Assembly (NCBI GenBank): GCA_946481135.1
Contig: CAMLMQ010000085.1
Location: 1-11,563 of the forward strand
Direction: 5' to 3'
Origin: an uncultured Microbacteriaceae bacterium
GTDB lineage: Bacteria > Actinomycetota > Actinomycetes > Actinomycetales > Microbacteriaceae
Length of the DNA: 11,563 nt
In this document: in pieces, positions 1 through 5,704 of the stretch
Layout of the letters: each line of letters starts with the position of its first letter
How positions within the stretch are numbered: position 1 is the first letter of the stretch
Notes under the pieces: generated by a model
What the model saw: the letters and a program-made list of their open reading frames with translations, nothing else
What the model was told of the DNA's origin: nothing
Databases searched by the model: none
Program-made: the position numbers and the translations under genes

Positions 1-1
1 G

Positions 2-871
2 ACCGCTCCCCCCACCCCGATCACGTCCGACCCCGTCGTCGTGACGACCGCCACCGGCACGATCCACACCGCCGAGACCCTTGCCCGCATCGCCGAAGCG
101 CGTGAACTCGAGCGGCAGTACGGCATCAGCACCGACGAACACGACATCATCGTGCGGTCCGCCACCGAAGGCGCCGCCGCCGACGGAAGCCGACGCGCGC
201 AGGGTGCCGCCTCGTCGTCGGATGACCCGCCGCTCAGCCGCCGTGCCCTCCGCGGAACCGCGGACATCGTGTATGCCGACGAGGGCACCTCGACCGCGTC
301 GGCGTGGTTCATCGCGCTCTGGCCGTTGCTCACCCTCGTCGCGGCGATCGCCGCCGCGTACGTCGCCTTCTACGTGAGCCCCGACCCGAGCGTCGCCGGC
401 ATCCCGGTGATCGCCGCGCTCGTCGGGGTGCCCCTGCTGCTCGTGCTCGTCTGGGCCGCGACGGATGCCCGGCGCCTGCGTTCGCGTGGGCTGCGGCCGG
501 CGAGCCCCGCCTTCGCGCTGCTCGGACCGCTCGTCTACCTCATCGCCCGGCGTACCCGAGTGAGCGGGTCCGGCCCGCTCGTGACGCTCATCCTGCTGAC
601 CCTCGCGGTCGTCGGCGGGCCGGTCGCCGCGTCCCTCACGGGGGCGGCGGTGCCGGTGACGAAGGCCCTCGAGATCCAGCAGGCGGTGCGCGCCGACTAT
701 GTCGAGAGCGGTCGACTGGCGTCGGTGAACTGCCCGATCTTCGTCGAGAGCGTCGCCCAGGGCGCCATCTACTCGTGCGAGGGCGTCAATCCCGACGGCA
801 CCTCCCAGCGCATCTGGGTGAGCATCGAGACCGCCGACGGCGACTTCGACTACGCGCTCGACGTCCGGTAG
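2..871 (+). CDS. Four-helix membrane protein with DUF4333-like C-terminal domain (5' partial)
   Basis: Membrane protein of unknown function. The frame is open to the left edge of the window. The first usable start inside is GTG at 41, but it has no ribosome binding site and the residues before it (proline/threonine-rich) read as normal coding sequence, so the true start is probably outside. Numbering from GTG 41: residues 1-85 are hydrophilic, and hydrophobic segments lie near 88-112, 119-141, 156-170 and 180-201. The ATDARRLRSRG stretch followed by SPAFALLGPLVYLIARR is the pattern of Microbacteriaceae membrane proteins that often carry an N-terminal DUF2510 domain; none is visible here, perhaps because the N-terminus is cut off. 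The last 70 residues, with two cysteines (about 231 and 246) in VNCP and YSCEG contexts, resemble the extracytoplasmic DUF4333 domain. Role unknown. The coding call is strong; the family assignment is moderate. Confidence 0.75.
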   Translation, partial: TAPPTPITSDPVVVTTATGTIHTAETLARIAEARELERQYGISTDEHDIIVRSATEGAAADGSRRAQGAASSSDDPPLSRRALRGTADIVYADEGTSTASAWFIALWPLLTLVAAIAAAYVAFYVSPDPSVAGIPVIAALVGVPLLLVLVWAATDARRLRSRGLRPASPAFALLGPLVYLIARRTRVSGSGPLVTLILLTLAVVGGPVAASLTGAAVPVTKALEIQQAVRADYVESGRLASVNCPIFVESVAQGAIYSCEGVNPDGTSQRIWVSIETADGDFDYALDVR

Positions 872-903
872 TCAACGCACTGCCCGCTCTCATCGTGGGC
901 GCC

Positions 904-909
904 TAGCCT
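904..909 (+). promoter_or_regulatory. Leaderless-type -10 element (TAGCCT)
   Basis: TAGCCT fits the actinobacterial TANNNT -10 element and ends exactly 6 nt before the ATG at 916. Transcription would therefore begin at or next to the start codon. No convincing -35 was found. There is no Shine-Dalgarno sequence, which agrees with leaderless translation. Confidence 0.5.
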
Positions 910-915
910 GGAGCG

Positions 916-1086
916 ATGGCTGACCGCATCGTCTCGCCCGGATCCGACATCTCGACCGACACCCACGTGAGCGCGCGCCGCGAACGCGTCGACGGGGCGG
1001 TGACGGCGACCCCGAGCACCGCCGACCCGCGGGCGCTCGTGAAGGGCAACCGCGTCAGCACGGGCGACGAGCTCGAACAGCACTGA
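916..1086 (+). CDS. Small hypothetical protein, 56 aa
   Basis: This short hydrophilic reading frame begins MADRIVSPGS and ends GDELEQH. It has no cysteine, membrane segment or signal peptide and belongs to no family I recognise. The support for its being real is its start: a TAGCCT -10 element sits 6 nt before the ATG, the same arrangement seen in front of several other genes in this window. Its codons also show the local preference for GC-ending third positions. It lies alone between the membrane protein ending at 871 and the phosphatase gene starting at 1147, both on the same strand. The phosphatase has its own -10 element, so the two are probably transcribed separately. Function unknown. 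Confidence 0.55.
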   Translation: MADRIVSPGSDISTDTHVSARRERVDGAVTATPSTADPRALVKGNRVSTGDELEQH

Positions 1087-1131
1087 GTCGGATCGGCACC
1101 GGGCCTGGTCACCTCCGTCACCGCGACCGCC

Positions 1132-1137
1132 TAGGCT
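1132..1137 (+). promoter_or_regulatory. Leaderless-type -10 element (TAGGCT)
   Basis: TAGGCT is a good TANNNT match ending 9 nt before ATG 1147. A weak -35-like GTCACC lies at 1108-1113 (18 bp spacer). The element argues against the in-frame GTG at 1138, which directly abuts it, and for ATG 1147 as the start. Confidence 0.55.
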
Positions 1138-1146
1138 GTGCGAGTC

Positions 1147-1836
1147 ATGCGGATCCTGTTCATGCGCCACGGCCAGACCCCGGCGAACGTCGCGGGTGTT
1201 CTCGACACCGCCGCCCCCGGCCCCGGCCTCACCGAACTCGGCACCCGGCAAGCCGAGGGCGTCGTGCACGCGTTGGAGCACGAGTCGATCGCGGCGATCT
1301 ACGTCTCCCGCCTTCGGCGCACCCACGACACCGCCGCACCGCTCGCGGCCGCGCTCGGCCTCACGCCGGTCGAGCTGCCCGGCACGCATGAGATCGAGGC
1401 CGGCGACTACGAGGGGCTGAGCGACCACGATTCGGTGGCCGGCTACCTCGGCACCGTCTTCGCCTGGGACGACGGCGACCTCGGGCGCGCCATGCCCGGC
1501 GGGCCGGACGGTCACGCCTTCTTCGAGCGCTTCGACGCCTCGATCGCGCAGGTCGTCGCGGCGCATCCCGCCGACGCGACCGTCGTCATCGTGAGCCACG
1601 GGGCGGCGATCCGCATCTGGACCGGTGCCCGCGTGGAGCACCTCGGCGACGGGTTCACGGGCGATCACCACCTCGACAACACGGGCGTCGTCGTCGTCGA
1701 GGGTTCCCCCGAGACCGGATGGGCGGCGCTGTCGTGGGGCGGTGTTCCGCTGGGCGGTGCGCAGCTGGCCGACCCCGCGGCCGACGACCCGCTCGGCGAG
1801 ACCCTCGACGAGGCGCTCGAGGACGACCGGCCGTAG
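1147..1836 (+). CDS. Histidine phosphatase (phosphoglycerate mutase-like) family protein
   Basis: Cytosolic enzyme of the histidine phosphatase superfamily, 229 aa, full length. The family forms a phosphohistidine intermediate to hydrolyse or transfer a phosphate; the substrate cannot be read from the sequence. The catalytic signature MRHG places Arg7-His8 at the N-terminus (MRILFMRHGQT). SRLRRTHDTA (54-63) supplies the second phosphate-binding arginine, EIEAGDYEG (82-90) the likely acid glutamate, and VSHGAA the second catalytic histidine (His151). The C-terminal 25 residues are acidic and extend beyond the domain. The start was taken at ATG 1147, because it puts the MRHG motif in its usual place and lies 9 nt after a TAGGCT -10 element. 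It is annotated elsewhere as phosphoglycerate mutase-like, but short family members of this type are usually general phosphatases, so no gene symbol is given. Confidence 0.92.
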   Translation: MRILFMRHGQTPANVAGVLDTAAPGPGLTELGTRQAEGVVHALEHESIAAIYVSRLRRTHDTAAPLAAALGLTPVELPGTHEIEAGDYEGLSDHDSVAGYLGTVFAWDDGDLGRAMPGGPDGHAFFERFDASIAQVVAAHPADATVVIVSHGAAIRIWTGARVEHLGDGFTGDHHLDNTGVVVVEGSPETGWAALSWGGVPLGGAQLADPAADDPLGETLDEALEDDRP

Positions 1837-1838
1837 CG

Positions 1839-1946
1839 ACCGGCCCGTGAGTTGGGGTCGGCCCCCAGCTCGGATCGGCCCCCAGCTCGGATCGGCCCGA
1901 CAGCTCGGGTCGGCCCGCGAGCTCGACTCGAGCCCGCGAGGTCGGG
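1839..1946. repeat. Degenerate 17-19 bp tandem repeat between convergent genes
   Basis: About six imperfect head-to-tail copies of a unit of the form TCGGCCC(N)2-4AGCTCGG fill the gap between the phosphatase and lipoprotein genes. Copies start near 1839, 1858, 1875, 1892, 1910 and 1928. The second and third (1858-1874 and 1875-1891) are identical 17-mers. A seventh related stretch (TCAGCCCGCGAGTTC) runs on into the stop codon and last codons of the lipoprotein gene. The array also holds a perfect inverted repeat GCTCGA-C-TCGAGC (1921-1933), so the transcript could fold and may help end both convergent genes. There is no U-tract. Confidence 0.75.
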
Positions 1947-2366
1947 TCAGCCCGCGAGTTCCTCACGCCAGCGGGTGAACAGCGCGTCGGCGTCCTGCTC
2001 GAACGGGTCGTCGCTGCACGAGTCGACCGAGAACTGCGTGGCGAGGTCGCTGTCGCGGTAGGCGAGCGTCACCTGGGTGACCCGGTTGCCCGCGCATCCG
2101 GTGTCCTGCCCCTGCCACGACGCCGGGTCGACGTCGTACTCGCGGAACAGGTCGACGAGCTGCGCCACCTCCGCGGGGTCGTCCTGCACGTAGGTGCCGT
2201 CGTCGAAGTCGAGGATCGCCTGCGACTGCCGGAACTCGACCGACGCGATGTCGTCGATGCCGGGTCCGGGGGGTGCGGGCGACGGCACACATCCCGCGAG
2301 GGCCGCGACGAGCAGACCGACGAGGGCGACACCGAGGGTGCGCGGCGCGAGATGAGCGGTCGTCAT
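1947..2366 (-). CDS. Secreted lipoprotein, function unknown
   Basis: A 139-aa predicted lipoprotein. The N-terminus has a positive/polar start, a hydrophobic core (LGVALVGLLVAALAG) and the lipobox LAGC with the lipid-modified cysteine at residue 26, followed by a proline-rich linker. The mature part is small and acidic, with two further cysteines (in DTGCAG and DSCSDD) that could form a disulfide in the cell envelope. I do not recognise a named domain. The region YVQDDPAEVAQLVDLFREYDVDP reads as a compact alpha/beta domain such as those of small actinobacterial lipoproteins with ligand-binding or inhibitor roles, but this is a guess. The start ATG is preceded at 6 nt by TAGCAT on the same strand. 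The C-terminal codons come from the adjacent tandem repeat. The gene is divergent from the DNA methyltransferase. Confidence 0.88.
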   Translation of the reverse strand: MTTAHLAPRTLGVALVGLLVAALAGCVPSPAPPGPGIDDIASVEFRQSQAILDFDDGTYVQDDPAEVAQLVDLFREYDVDPASWQGQDTGCAGNRVTQVTLAYRDSDLATQFSVDSCSDDPFEQDADALFTRWREELAG

Positions 2367-2372
2367 GCCGCG

Positions 2373-2378
2373 ATGCTA
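2373..2378 (-). promoter_or_regulatory. Leaderless-type -10 element (TAGCAT) for the lipoprotein gene
   Basis: Read on the minus strand, TAGCAT ends 6 nt before the ATG at 2366. It is a good TANNNT match and there is no Shine-Dalgarno sequence between it and the start. It lies inside the divergent control region shared with the methyltransferase gene. Confidence 0.55.
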
Positions 2379-2414
2379 CGCGGGTCGCACCCCCGCTCCC
2401 GCACCCGCGCCGCC

Positions 2415-2420
2415 TATCGT
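2415..2420 (+). promoter_or_regulatory. Leaderless-type -10 element (TATCGT) for the methyltransferase gene
   Basis: TATCGT ends 7 nt before GTG 2428. It supports GTG 2428 as the start rather than ATG 2365, which lies 63 nt upstream, inside the divergent promoter, and would add an alanine/proline-rich extension. Confidence 0.5.
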
Positions 2421-2427
2421 CGGGAAC

Positions 2428-4077
2428 GTGACCCGGCGACTGCTCCGCGCCCGGGCCGAGCTCGTCGCCGAGGCGATCGACCGGCTCGGCATCGAGACGG
2501 TGTGGCAGTCGCTCGTCGCCGTGCACGCGCAACGGGTCGCCACGCCGGCGACCCCCGCGATCCTCGCCGATTTGCCGCACCGCGACCCGCGCTGGCGGGC
2601 CGACCTGCTCGACGGCCTCACGATGAGCGAACGCAGCGTGCTGTACGAGTTCTCGCTCGCGCACGCCGACCGCGACAGCCGCAAGGCGTCGGGGCAGTTC
2701 TTCACCCCCGACGACGTCGCGCGCTTCCTCGCCGACCGCGCGGCGACCTTCCCCGACGGCACCTGGATCGACCCGTGCTGCGGGGTCGGCAACCTCTCCT
2801 ACTGGCTGGCCGCATCCCGCCCCGACCCGGCGGAGTTCGTCGCGACCCGTCTCGTGCTCGTCGACCGCGACCCGCTCGCGCTGACGATCGCGCGGGCCCT
2901 GCTCGCGACCGAGTTCGGACTCGACGTCGACGGGTATGCGGCGCTCGTCGGCCGGTCGCGGGTGGCCGACGCGCTCTCCGACGAGTTCGCGGCCGATCAC
3001 CCGCCGTTCGACTTCGCGCTGCTCAATCCGCCCTACGTCAACGTGCCGCGCGATCCCCGCTTCGTCTCGACGGATGCGCGCGACCTCTACGCCTACTTCA
3101 TCGAGCGGATGCTCGACCTCGGCCGCGGCCTCGTGTCGATCACGCCGCAGACCTTCACGTCGGGGCAACGCCACGCCGACCTGCGGCGGCTGCTCGTGCG
3201 GCGGCTGGAGTCGATGGATGTCTACTGCTTCGACAACGTGCCCGACTTCGTGTTCCGCGGGGTGAAGTTCGGGTCGCAGAACTCGAACCAGGTGAACTCG
3301 ACCCGCGCGGCGGTGATCGTGGGACGTCGGGGCGACGACGCGGCGCCGCGCCGGCACCGCATCACGCCGCTGCTGCGCTGGCGCACCGTCGAGCGTGCCG
3401 AGCTGTTCGCCGCGGCCGACGACTTCCTCGCGGAGCTGCAGCCCGACGAGGCGCGCGCGTTCCCGAAGGTGGGGGCGGCGCTCGTGCCGCTGCACCGCGA
3501 CCTCATCGCCGGGGCGACGACGCTCGGCGATCTGCTCGTGCGGGAGCCGACGCCGTTCGCGCTGCAGGTGCCGATCGCCCTGCGCTACTACCTGTCGGCG
3601 GTGCAGCGGCCGCTCGACCGCGAGAACGTGCACCGGCTGTTCTTCGCGTCCGCCGCCGACCGCGACCGTGCCTGGATCGTGCTCAACTCGTCGCTCGCCT
3701 ACTGGTGGTGGCGGGTCTACGACGGCGGCATCGTCATCACCCGCGGGCTGCTGACCTCGATCCCGATCCCGCTCGACGCGGCGCCACCCGCCCTCGTCGA
3801 GCGACTCGCCCGCAGCGAGGACGAGAACCTCGTGCTGAAACTGAACGCCGGCCGGGCGACCGCGAACGTGAAGCACCCGTGGCGGATGCTGCGCGCCCTC
3901 ACCGCGGCGGTCGCGCCCGGGTACGTGGATGCCCTGCTCGCGACCCACGCGAACACGTCGCTCGGGGGTCTGGCGGAGTCGGAGGCGACCCTCGCCGTGC
4001 GCCGCACCTACCGCGGCGCGGACGCGGCAACCCGGGAGGATGCGGCGGCACCCGAGGATGCCGCGGCGGTGTCCTGA
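2428..4077 (+). CDS. Eco57I-like adenine-specific N6 DNA methyltransferase, apparently solitary
   Basis: A 549-aa S-adenosylmethionine-dependent methyltransferase that should transfer a methyl group to the N6 of adenine in DNA. The order of motifs is that of gamma-type enzymes. SGQFFTP (88-94) is motif X, DPCCGVGN (115-122) is motif I for SAM binding, LVLVDRD (142-148) is motif II, and FALLNPPYVNVP (196-207) is the catalytic NPPY motif IV (Asn200-Tyr203). A C-terminal half of about 300 residues, with NSSLAYWWWRV (about 420-430) and a basic RATANVKHPWR stretch, is the probable target-recognition region, as in Eco57I/TaqI-type enzymes. No PD-(D/E)XK or HNH nuclease motif is visible inside the protein, and neither neighbour is a restriction gene. 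It therefore looks like an orphan methylase or the modification half of a split system. GTG 2428 was chosen from the -10 element. The motifs are intact. The recognition sequence cannot be predicted. Confidence 0.9.
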   Translation: MTRRLLRARAELVAEAIDRLGIETVWQSLVAVHAQRVATPATPAILADLPHRDPRWRADLLDGLTMSERSVLYEFSLAHADRDSRKASGQFFTPDDVARFLADRAATFPDGTWIDPCCGVGNLSYWLAASRPDPAEFVATRLVLVDRDPLALTIARALLATEFGLDVDGYAALVGRSRVADALSDEFAADHPPFDFALLNPPYVNVPRDPRFVSTDARDLYAYFIERMLDLGRGLVSITPQTFTSGQRHADLRRLLVRRLESMDVYCFDNVPDFVFRGVKFGSQNSNQVNSTRAAVIVGRRGDDAAPRRHRITPLLRWRTVERAELFAAADDFLAELQPDEARAFPKVGAALVPLHRDLIAGATTLGDLLVREPTPFALQVPIALRYYLSAVQRPLDRENVHRLFFASAADRDRAWIVLNSSLAYWWWRVYDGGIVITRGLLTSIPIPLDAAPPALVERLARSEDENLVLKLNAGRATANVKHPWRMLRALTAAVAPGYVDALLATHANTSLGGLAESEATLAVRRTYRGADAATREDAAAPEDAAAVS

Positions 4078-4100
4078 GCGGACCTCGCCGCGCCCGGCAC

Positions 4101-4125
4101 CCCGCTCGCCCACCCGGTCAGCGGG
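4101..4125. terminator. Possible weak hairpin between convergent genes
   Basis: CCCGCT (4101-4106) pairs with AGCGGG (4120-4125) around a 13-nt loop. It lies between the ends of the methyltransferase gene and the convergent 3-TM membrane protein gene and overlaps the latter's stop codon. There is no T-run and the stem is short, so this is a weak call. Confidence 0.25.
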
Positions 4126-4519
4126 ACGCGAGACCCTCCCACGCGACCGCGGCCACCGCGACGACTCCGCCGAGGGCGACGACGGCCATCGCGATCATGC
4201 CTCCCGCGAGCAGCCCGAGACGGCGGCGCCCCGCCGGCACGGCGAGCCGCACGACCACCATCGCCGCGTAGAGCACGGCGACCGCGATGGCGCAGACGAC
4301 GCCGACGGCCCCTCCGGGCAACCACGCCATCGGGACGAGCACGGCGAGCGAGACCGCGGCGAACAGCCCTCCGACGACGAGCCAGATCGCGCCGTGGGAG
4401 GTGGTGAGCGCGCGCTGCGACCGCATCCGTGTGGGGTCGCGGGTGGGGTCGGTGGGATCGTGGGCGCGGTCGCGGGCGGGCTCGTCGGTGGCGTCGCGCG
4501 TCGGACCGGGGTCAGTCAT
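4118..4519 (-). CDS. Small three-helix membrane protein
   Basis: A 133-aa integral membrane protein of unknown function. Residues 1-40 are hydrophilic and repetitive in Asp, Pro, Thr and Arg (for example DPTDPTRDPTR). Three hydrophobic segments follow at about 45-67, 69-93 and 101-126, with a basic loop AGRRRLG before the third. No family motif is recognised. The ATG overlaps the stop of the upstream gene by 8 nt (ATGACTGA), so the two are co-transcribed and probably translationally coupled. The membrane part alone could start at a later methionine (about residue 32), but the 8-nt overlap favours the full-length start. Confidence 0.8.
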   Translation of the reverse strand: MTDPGPTRDATDEPARDRAHDPTDPTRDPTRMRSQRALTTSHGAIWLVVGGLFAAVSLAVLVPMAWLPGGAVGVVCAIAVAVLYAAMVVVRLAVPAGRRRLGLLAGGMIAMAVVALGGVVAVAAVAWEGLASR

Positions 4520-4865
4520 CGCGGGCGTCGATCCGCTCGAGGAGTCGTTTCGCGGCGCGGGCGATCTCGTCGTGGTCGTACTGGGCGGCGCGGGACTCGA
4601 GCGAGATGATCGCGCAGCGGTGCACCTTGCGGTAGTCGCCGACGGGGAACGAGAAGCGTCCCTTGGTCTCGTCGGATTTCTGGCCGTCGACGCCGAGGTG
4701 CCAGGAGGCGAACGCGTCCCAGCCTTCGCGGTCGAGGAATCGGTTCTCGGCGTCGGTGTCTGCGGCGTGCTCGCTCCAGTCGTCGCGCTCGTCGTGCACG
4801 ACGTCGCCCCGGTCGATGAGCGTTTCGGCGTGGGCGAGGGCGTCTCGGTTCAGGCTGATGCTCAT
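4512..4865 (-). CDS. Conserved actinobacterial hypothetical protein
   Basis: A 117-aa soluble, acidic protein of a family I recognise as widespread in actinobacteria but without an assigned function. Family features that can be seen are DDWSEH near residue 28, WHLGVD near 55, KGRFSFPVGDYRKVHRC (about 68-84) and ESRAAQYDHDEIARAAKRLL near the end. The last part loosely recalls the small helical domain in some phage-related proteins with a PIPD-type motif followed by paired helices; this is only a resemblance. The start ATG lies 6 nt after TAGACC on the same strand, a likely leaderless promoter. It is the first gene of a two-gene operon, overlapping the membrane protein downstream by 8 nt. Confidence 0.85.
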   Translation of the reverse strand: MSISLNRDALAHAETLIDRGDVVHDERDDWSEHAADTDAENRFLDREGWDAFASWHLGVDGQKSDETKGRFSFPVGDYRKVHRCAIISLESRAAQYDHDEIARAAKRLLERIDARDD

Positions 4866-4871
4866 GCTCCC

Positions 4872-4877
4872 GGTCTA
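4872..4877 (-). promoter_or_regulatory. Leaderless-type -10 element (TAGACC)
   Basis: On the minus strand TAGACC ends 6 nt before the ATG at 4865. The last base is C rather than the usual T, so the match is partial, but the spacing is the same as in front of other genes in the window. Confidence 0.4.
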
Positions 4878-4957
4878 CGCCGGGTGGGGAGCCGCCGGGA
4901 GCGGGTTGCGCACCGCGGAGGAGAGAGCTACGGCGGGACCGAGGGGCGCACGCGAGT

Positions 4958-4994
4958 ACGCAGGCGGTTCACGCGGGCGGTCACGCAGGCCGTC
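4958..4994. repeat. Three imperfect 12-13 bp direct repeats in a divergent intergenic region
   Basis: ACGCAGGCGGTTC (4958-4970), ACGCGGGCGGTC (4971-4982) and ACGCAGGCCGTC (4983-4994) are adjacent and in the same orientation. They lie in the 197-bp gap between the divergent genes starting at 4865 (-) and 5063 (+). They could be a regulator-binding array or chance GC-rich repetition. Confidence 0.4.
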
Positions 4995-5062
4995 AGGGTA
5001 CCCGCGGTGATCAGGTGTGTCACCCCCTTGCGGGGGCCACCGGGATGACGTCTCCTGGTTCG

Positions 5063-5485
5063 ATGGGACGCCACAGCATGGACTACCAGCCCGAGACCCC
5101 CGAGGGCATCTCCGACGCCCTTCAGCCGGGTGATCTCGCCACCCCGCCGGGTGATCTCGCGACGCCGCAGCCCGACGTGCCGGCGTTTTCGACGGCGGGC
5201 GAGCTGTTCGCGGTCGGCGGCTTCTCGGCCGCGCCGGACGGGTCGATCGCCCCTCCGGGGGATCCGCTCGACCCGGGCGCACCGCCGAGCTACCCCGAGA
5301 CGCCCGGCCAGCCGGGCACCCCGGGCGGCCCGCAGACTCCCCTGCCGGAGCCGGGAACGCCCGAACCCGACCCGTCGTCGCCCGACGTGGCGCCGAGCGA
5401 ACCCGCCCCCTACGCCCCCGAGGAGGCGGGCGACGGCGCGGTGCCGAACGGCGGCTCGTGGCGGGTCGGCGAGGAGGTCTTCTGA
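5063..5485 (+). CDS. Acidic proline-rich, probably disordered protein
   Basis: A protein of about 140 aa, rich in Pro, Gly, Asp and Glu, with no cysteine, signal peptide or membrane segment. The N-terminal part has a 7-residue tandem duplication (PGDLATP twice, encoded by two 21-bp units at 5126-5167). A more ordered stretch, FSTAGELFAVGGFSAAPDG, follows, then a long low-complexity Pro/Gly region (GQPGTPGGPQTPLPEPGTP) and a C-terminus ending GGSWRVGEEVF. It belongs to no family I can name. The start is uncertain. ATG 5063 is 6 nt after a weak TCTCCT hexamer, with TTGCGG 17 bp further up; ATG 5045 and ATG 5078 (MDYQPETPEG) are also possible. The stop overlaps the next gene's start by one base, so the two form an operon. 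Probably cytosolic; function unknown. Confidence 0.75.
   Translation: MGRHSMDYQPETPEGISDALQPGDLATPPGDLATPQPDVPAFSTAGELFAVGGFSAAPDGSIAPPGDPLDPGAPPSYPETPGQPGTPGGPQTPLPEPGTPEPDPSSPDVAPSEPAPYAPEEAGDGAVPNGGSWRVGEEVF
5471..5477 (+). promoter_or_regulatory. Strong ribosome binding site inside the upstream gene
   Basis: GAGGAGG lies 7 nt before ATG 5485 and within the last codons of the preceding gene. It is the strongest Shine-Dalgarno match noticed in the window and is the main reason to accept the small gene at 5485. Confidence 0.7.
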
Positions 5486-5631
5486 TGGCGCGCCTGACCT
5501 CGGGGGAGTCGAGCGAGCCCGACGACCCGGACGGCCAGATGAACGACCAGGAGATGCCGACGACCGACGGTCAGATGGCGTCGAACACCGCCGAGGAGCA
5601 GACCCCTCCCCCGGCCGACCCCGCCGAGTGA
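5485..5631 (+). CDS. Small acidic protein, 48 aa, coupled to the upstream gene
   Basis: Short reading frame beginning MARLTSGESS and ending PPPADPAE. It is highly acidic, has one lysine-free basic patch at most (Arg3) and no cysteine, and carries a loose internal repeat (DGQMNDQEM, then DGQMAS). It is almost certainly disordered. The start is well supported: the stop of the upstream gene and this ATG share one base (TGATG), and GAGGAGG lies 7 nt before it. Just after its stop there is a short tandem duplication of TGACCGACCC (5629-5638 and 5644-5653) and then a strong hairpin, which closes the operon. It is similar in composition to its upstream partner, so the two may act together. Function unknown. 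Confidence 0.65.
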   Translation: MARLTSGESSEPDDPDGQMNDQEMPTTDGQMASNTAEEQTPPPADPAE

Positions 5632-5674
5632 CCGACCCGCCGCTGACCGACCCTGCCGGCTGACGCGAGCCGCC

Positions 5675-5702
5675 CGCGGCCGAGTCCCCGCACTCGGCCG
5701 CG
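5675..5702. terminator. Strong hairpin between convergent genes
   Basis: A perfect 11-bp inverted repeat, CGCGGCCGAGT (5675-5685) and ACTCGGCCGCG (5692-5702), encloses a 6-nt loop. It lies between the 48-aa protein gene and the end of the convergent HNH endonuclease gene, so it can serve both strands. There is no T-run, as is common for terminators in high-GC actinobacteria. Confidence 0.7.
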
Positions 5703-5704
5703 CG

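Noticed and set aside
2365..2427. A 21-residue N-terminal extension of the methyltransferase from ATG 2365
   Set aside because: It covers the divergent promoter, is Ala/Pro-rich, and the -10 element at 2415-2420 would then lie inside the gene.
1963..4113. A 716-codon open frame on the minus strand across the methyltransferase and lipoprotein genes
   Set aside because: Its product is arginine/glycine/valine-rich with no motif, and it lies antisense to a methyltransferase whose motifs are complete. In very GC-rich DNA such long empty frames are common.
2352..4271. A 639-codon plus-strand frame overlapping the methyltransferase gene
   Set aside because: It is a shifted frame of the real gene with a low-complexity Arg/Ala/Pro product and no domain.
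5022..5036. CCCCC-TTGC-GGGGG as a terminator or riboswitch element
   Set aside because: The stem is only five pairs and overlaps a candidate -35 element upstream of the likely transcription start, so it would not be in that transcript.
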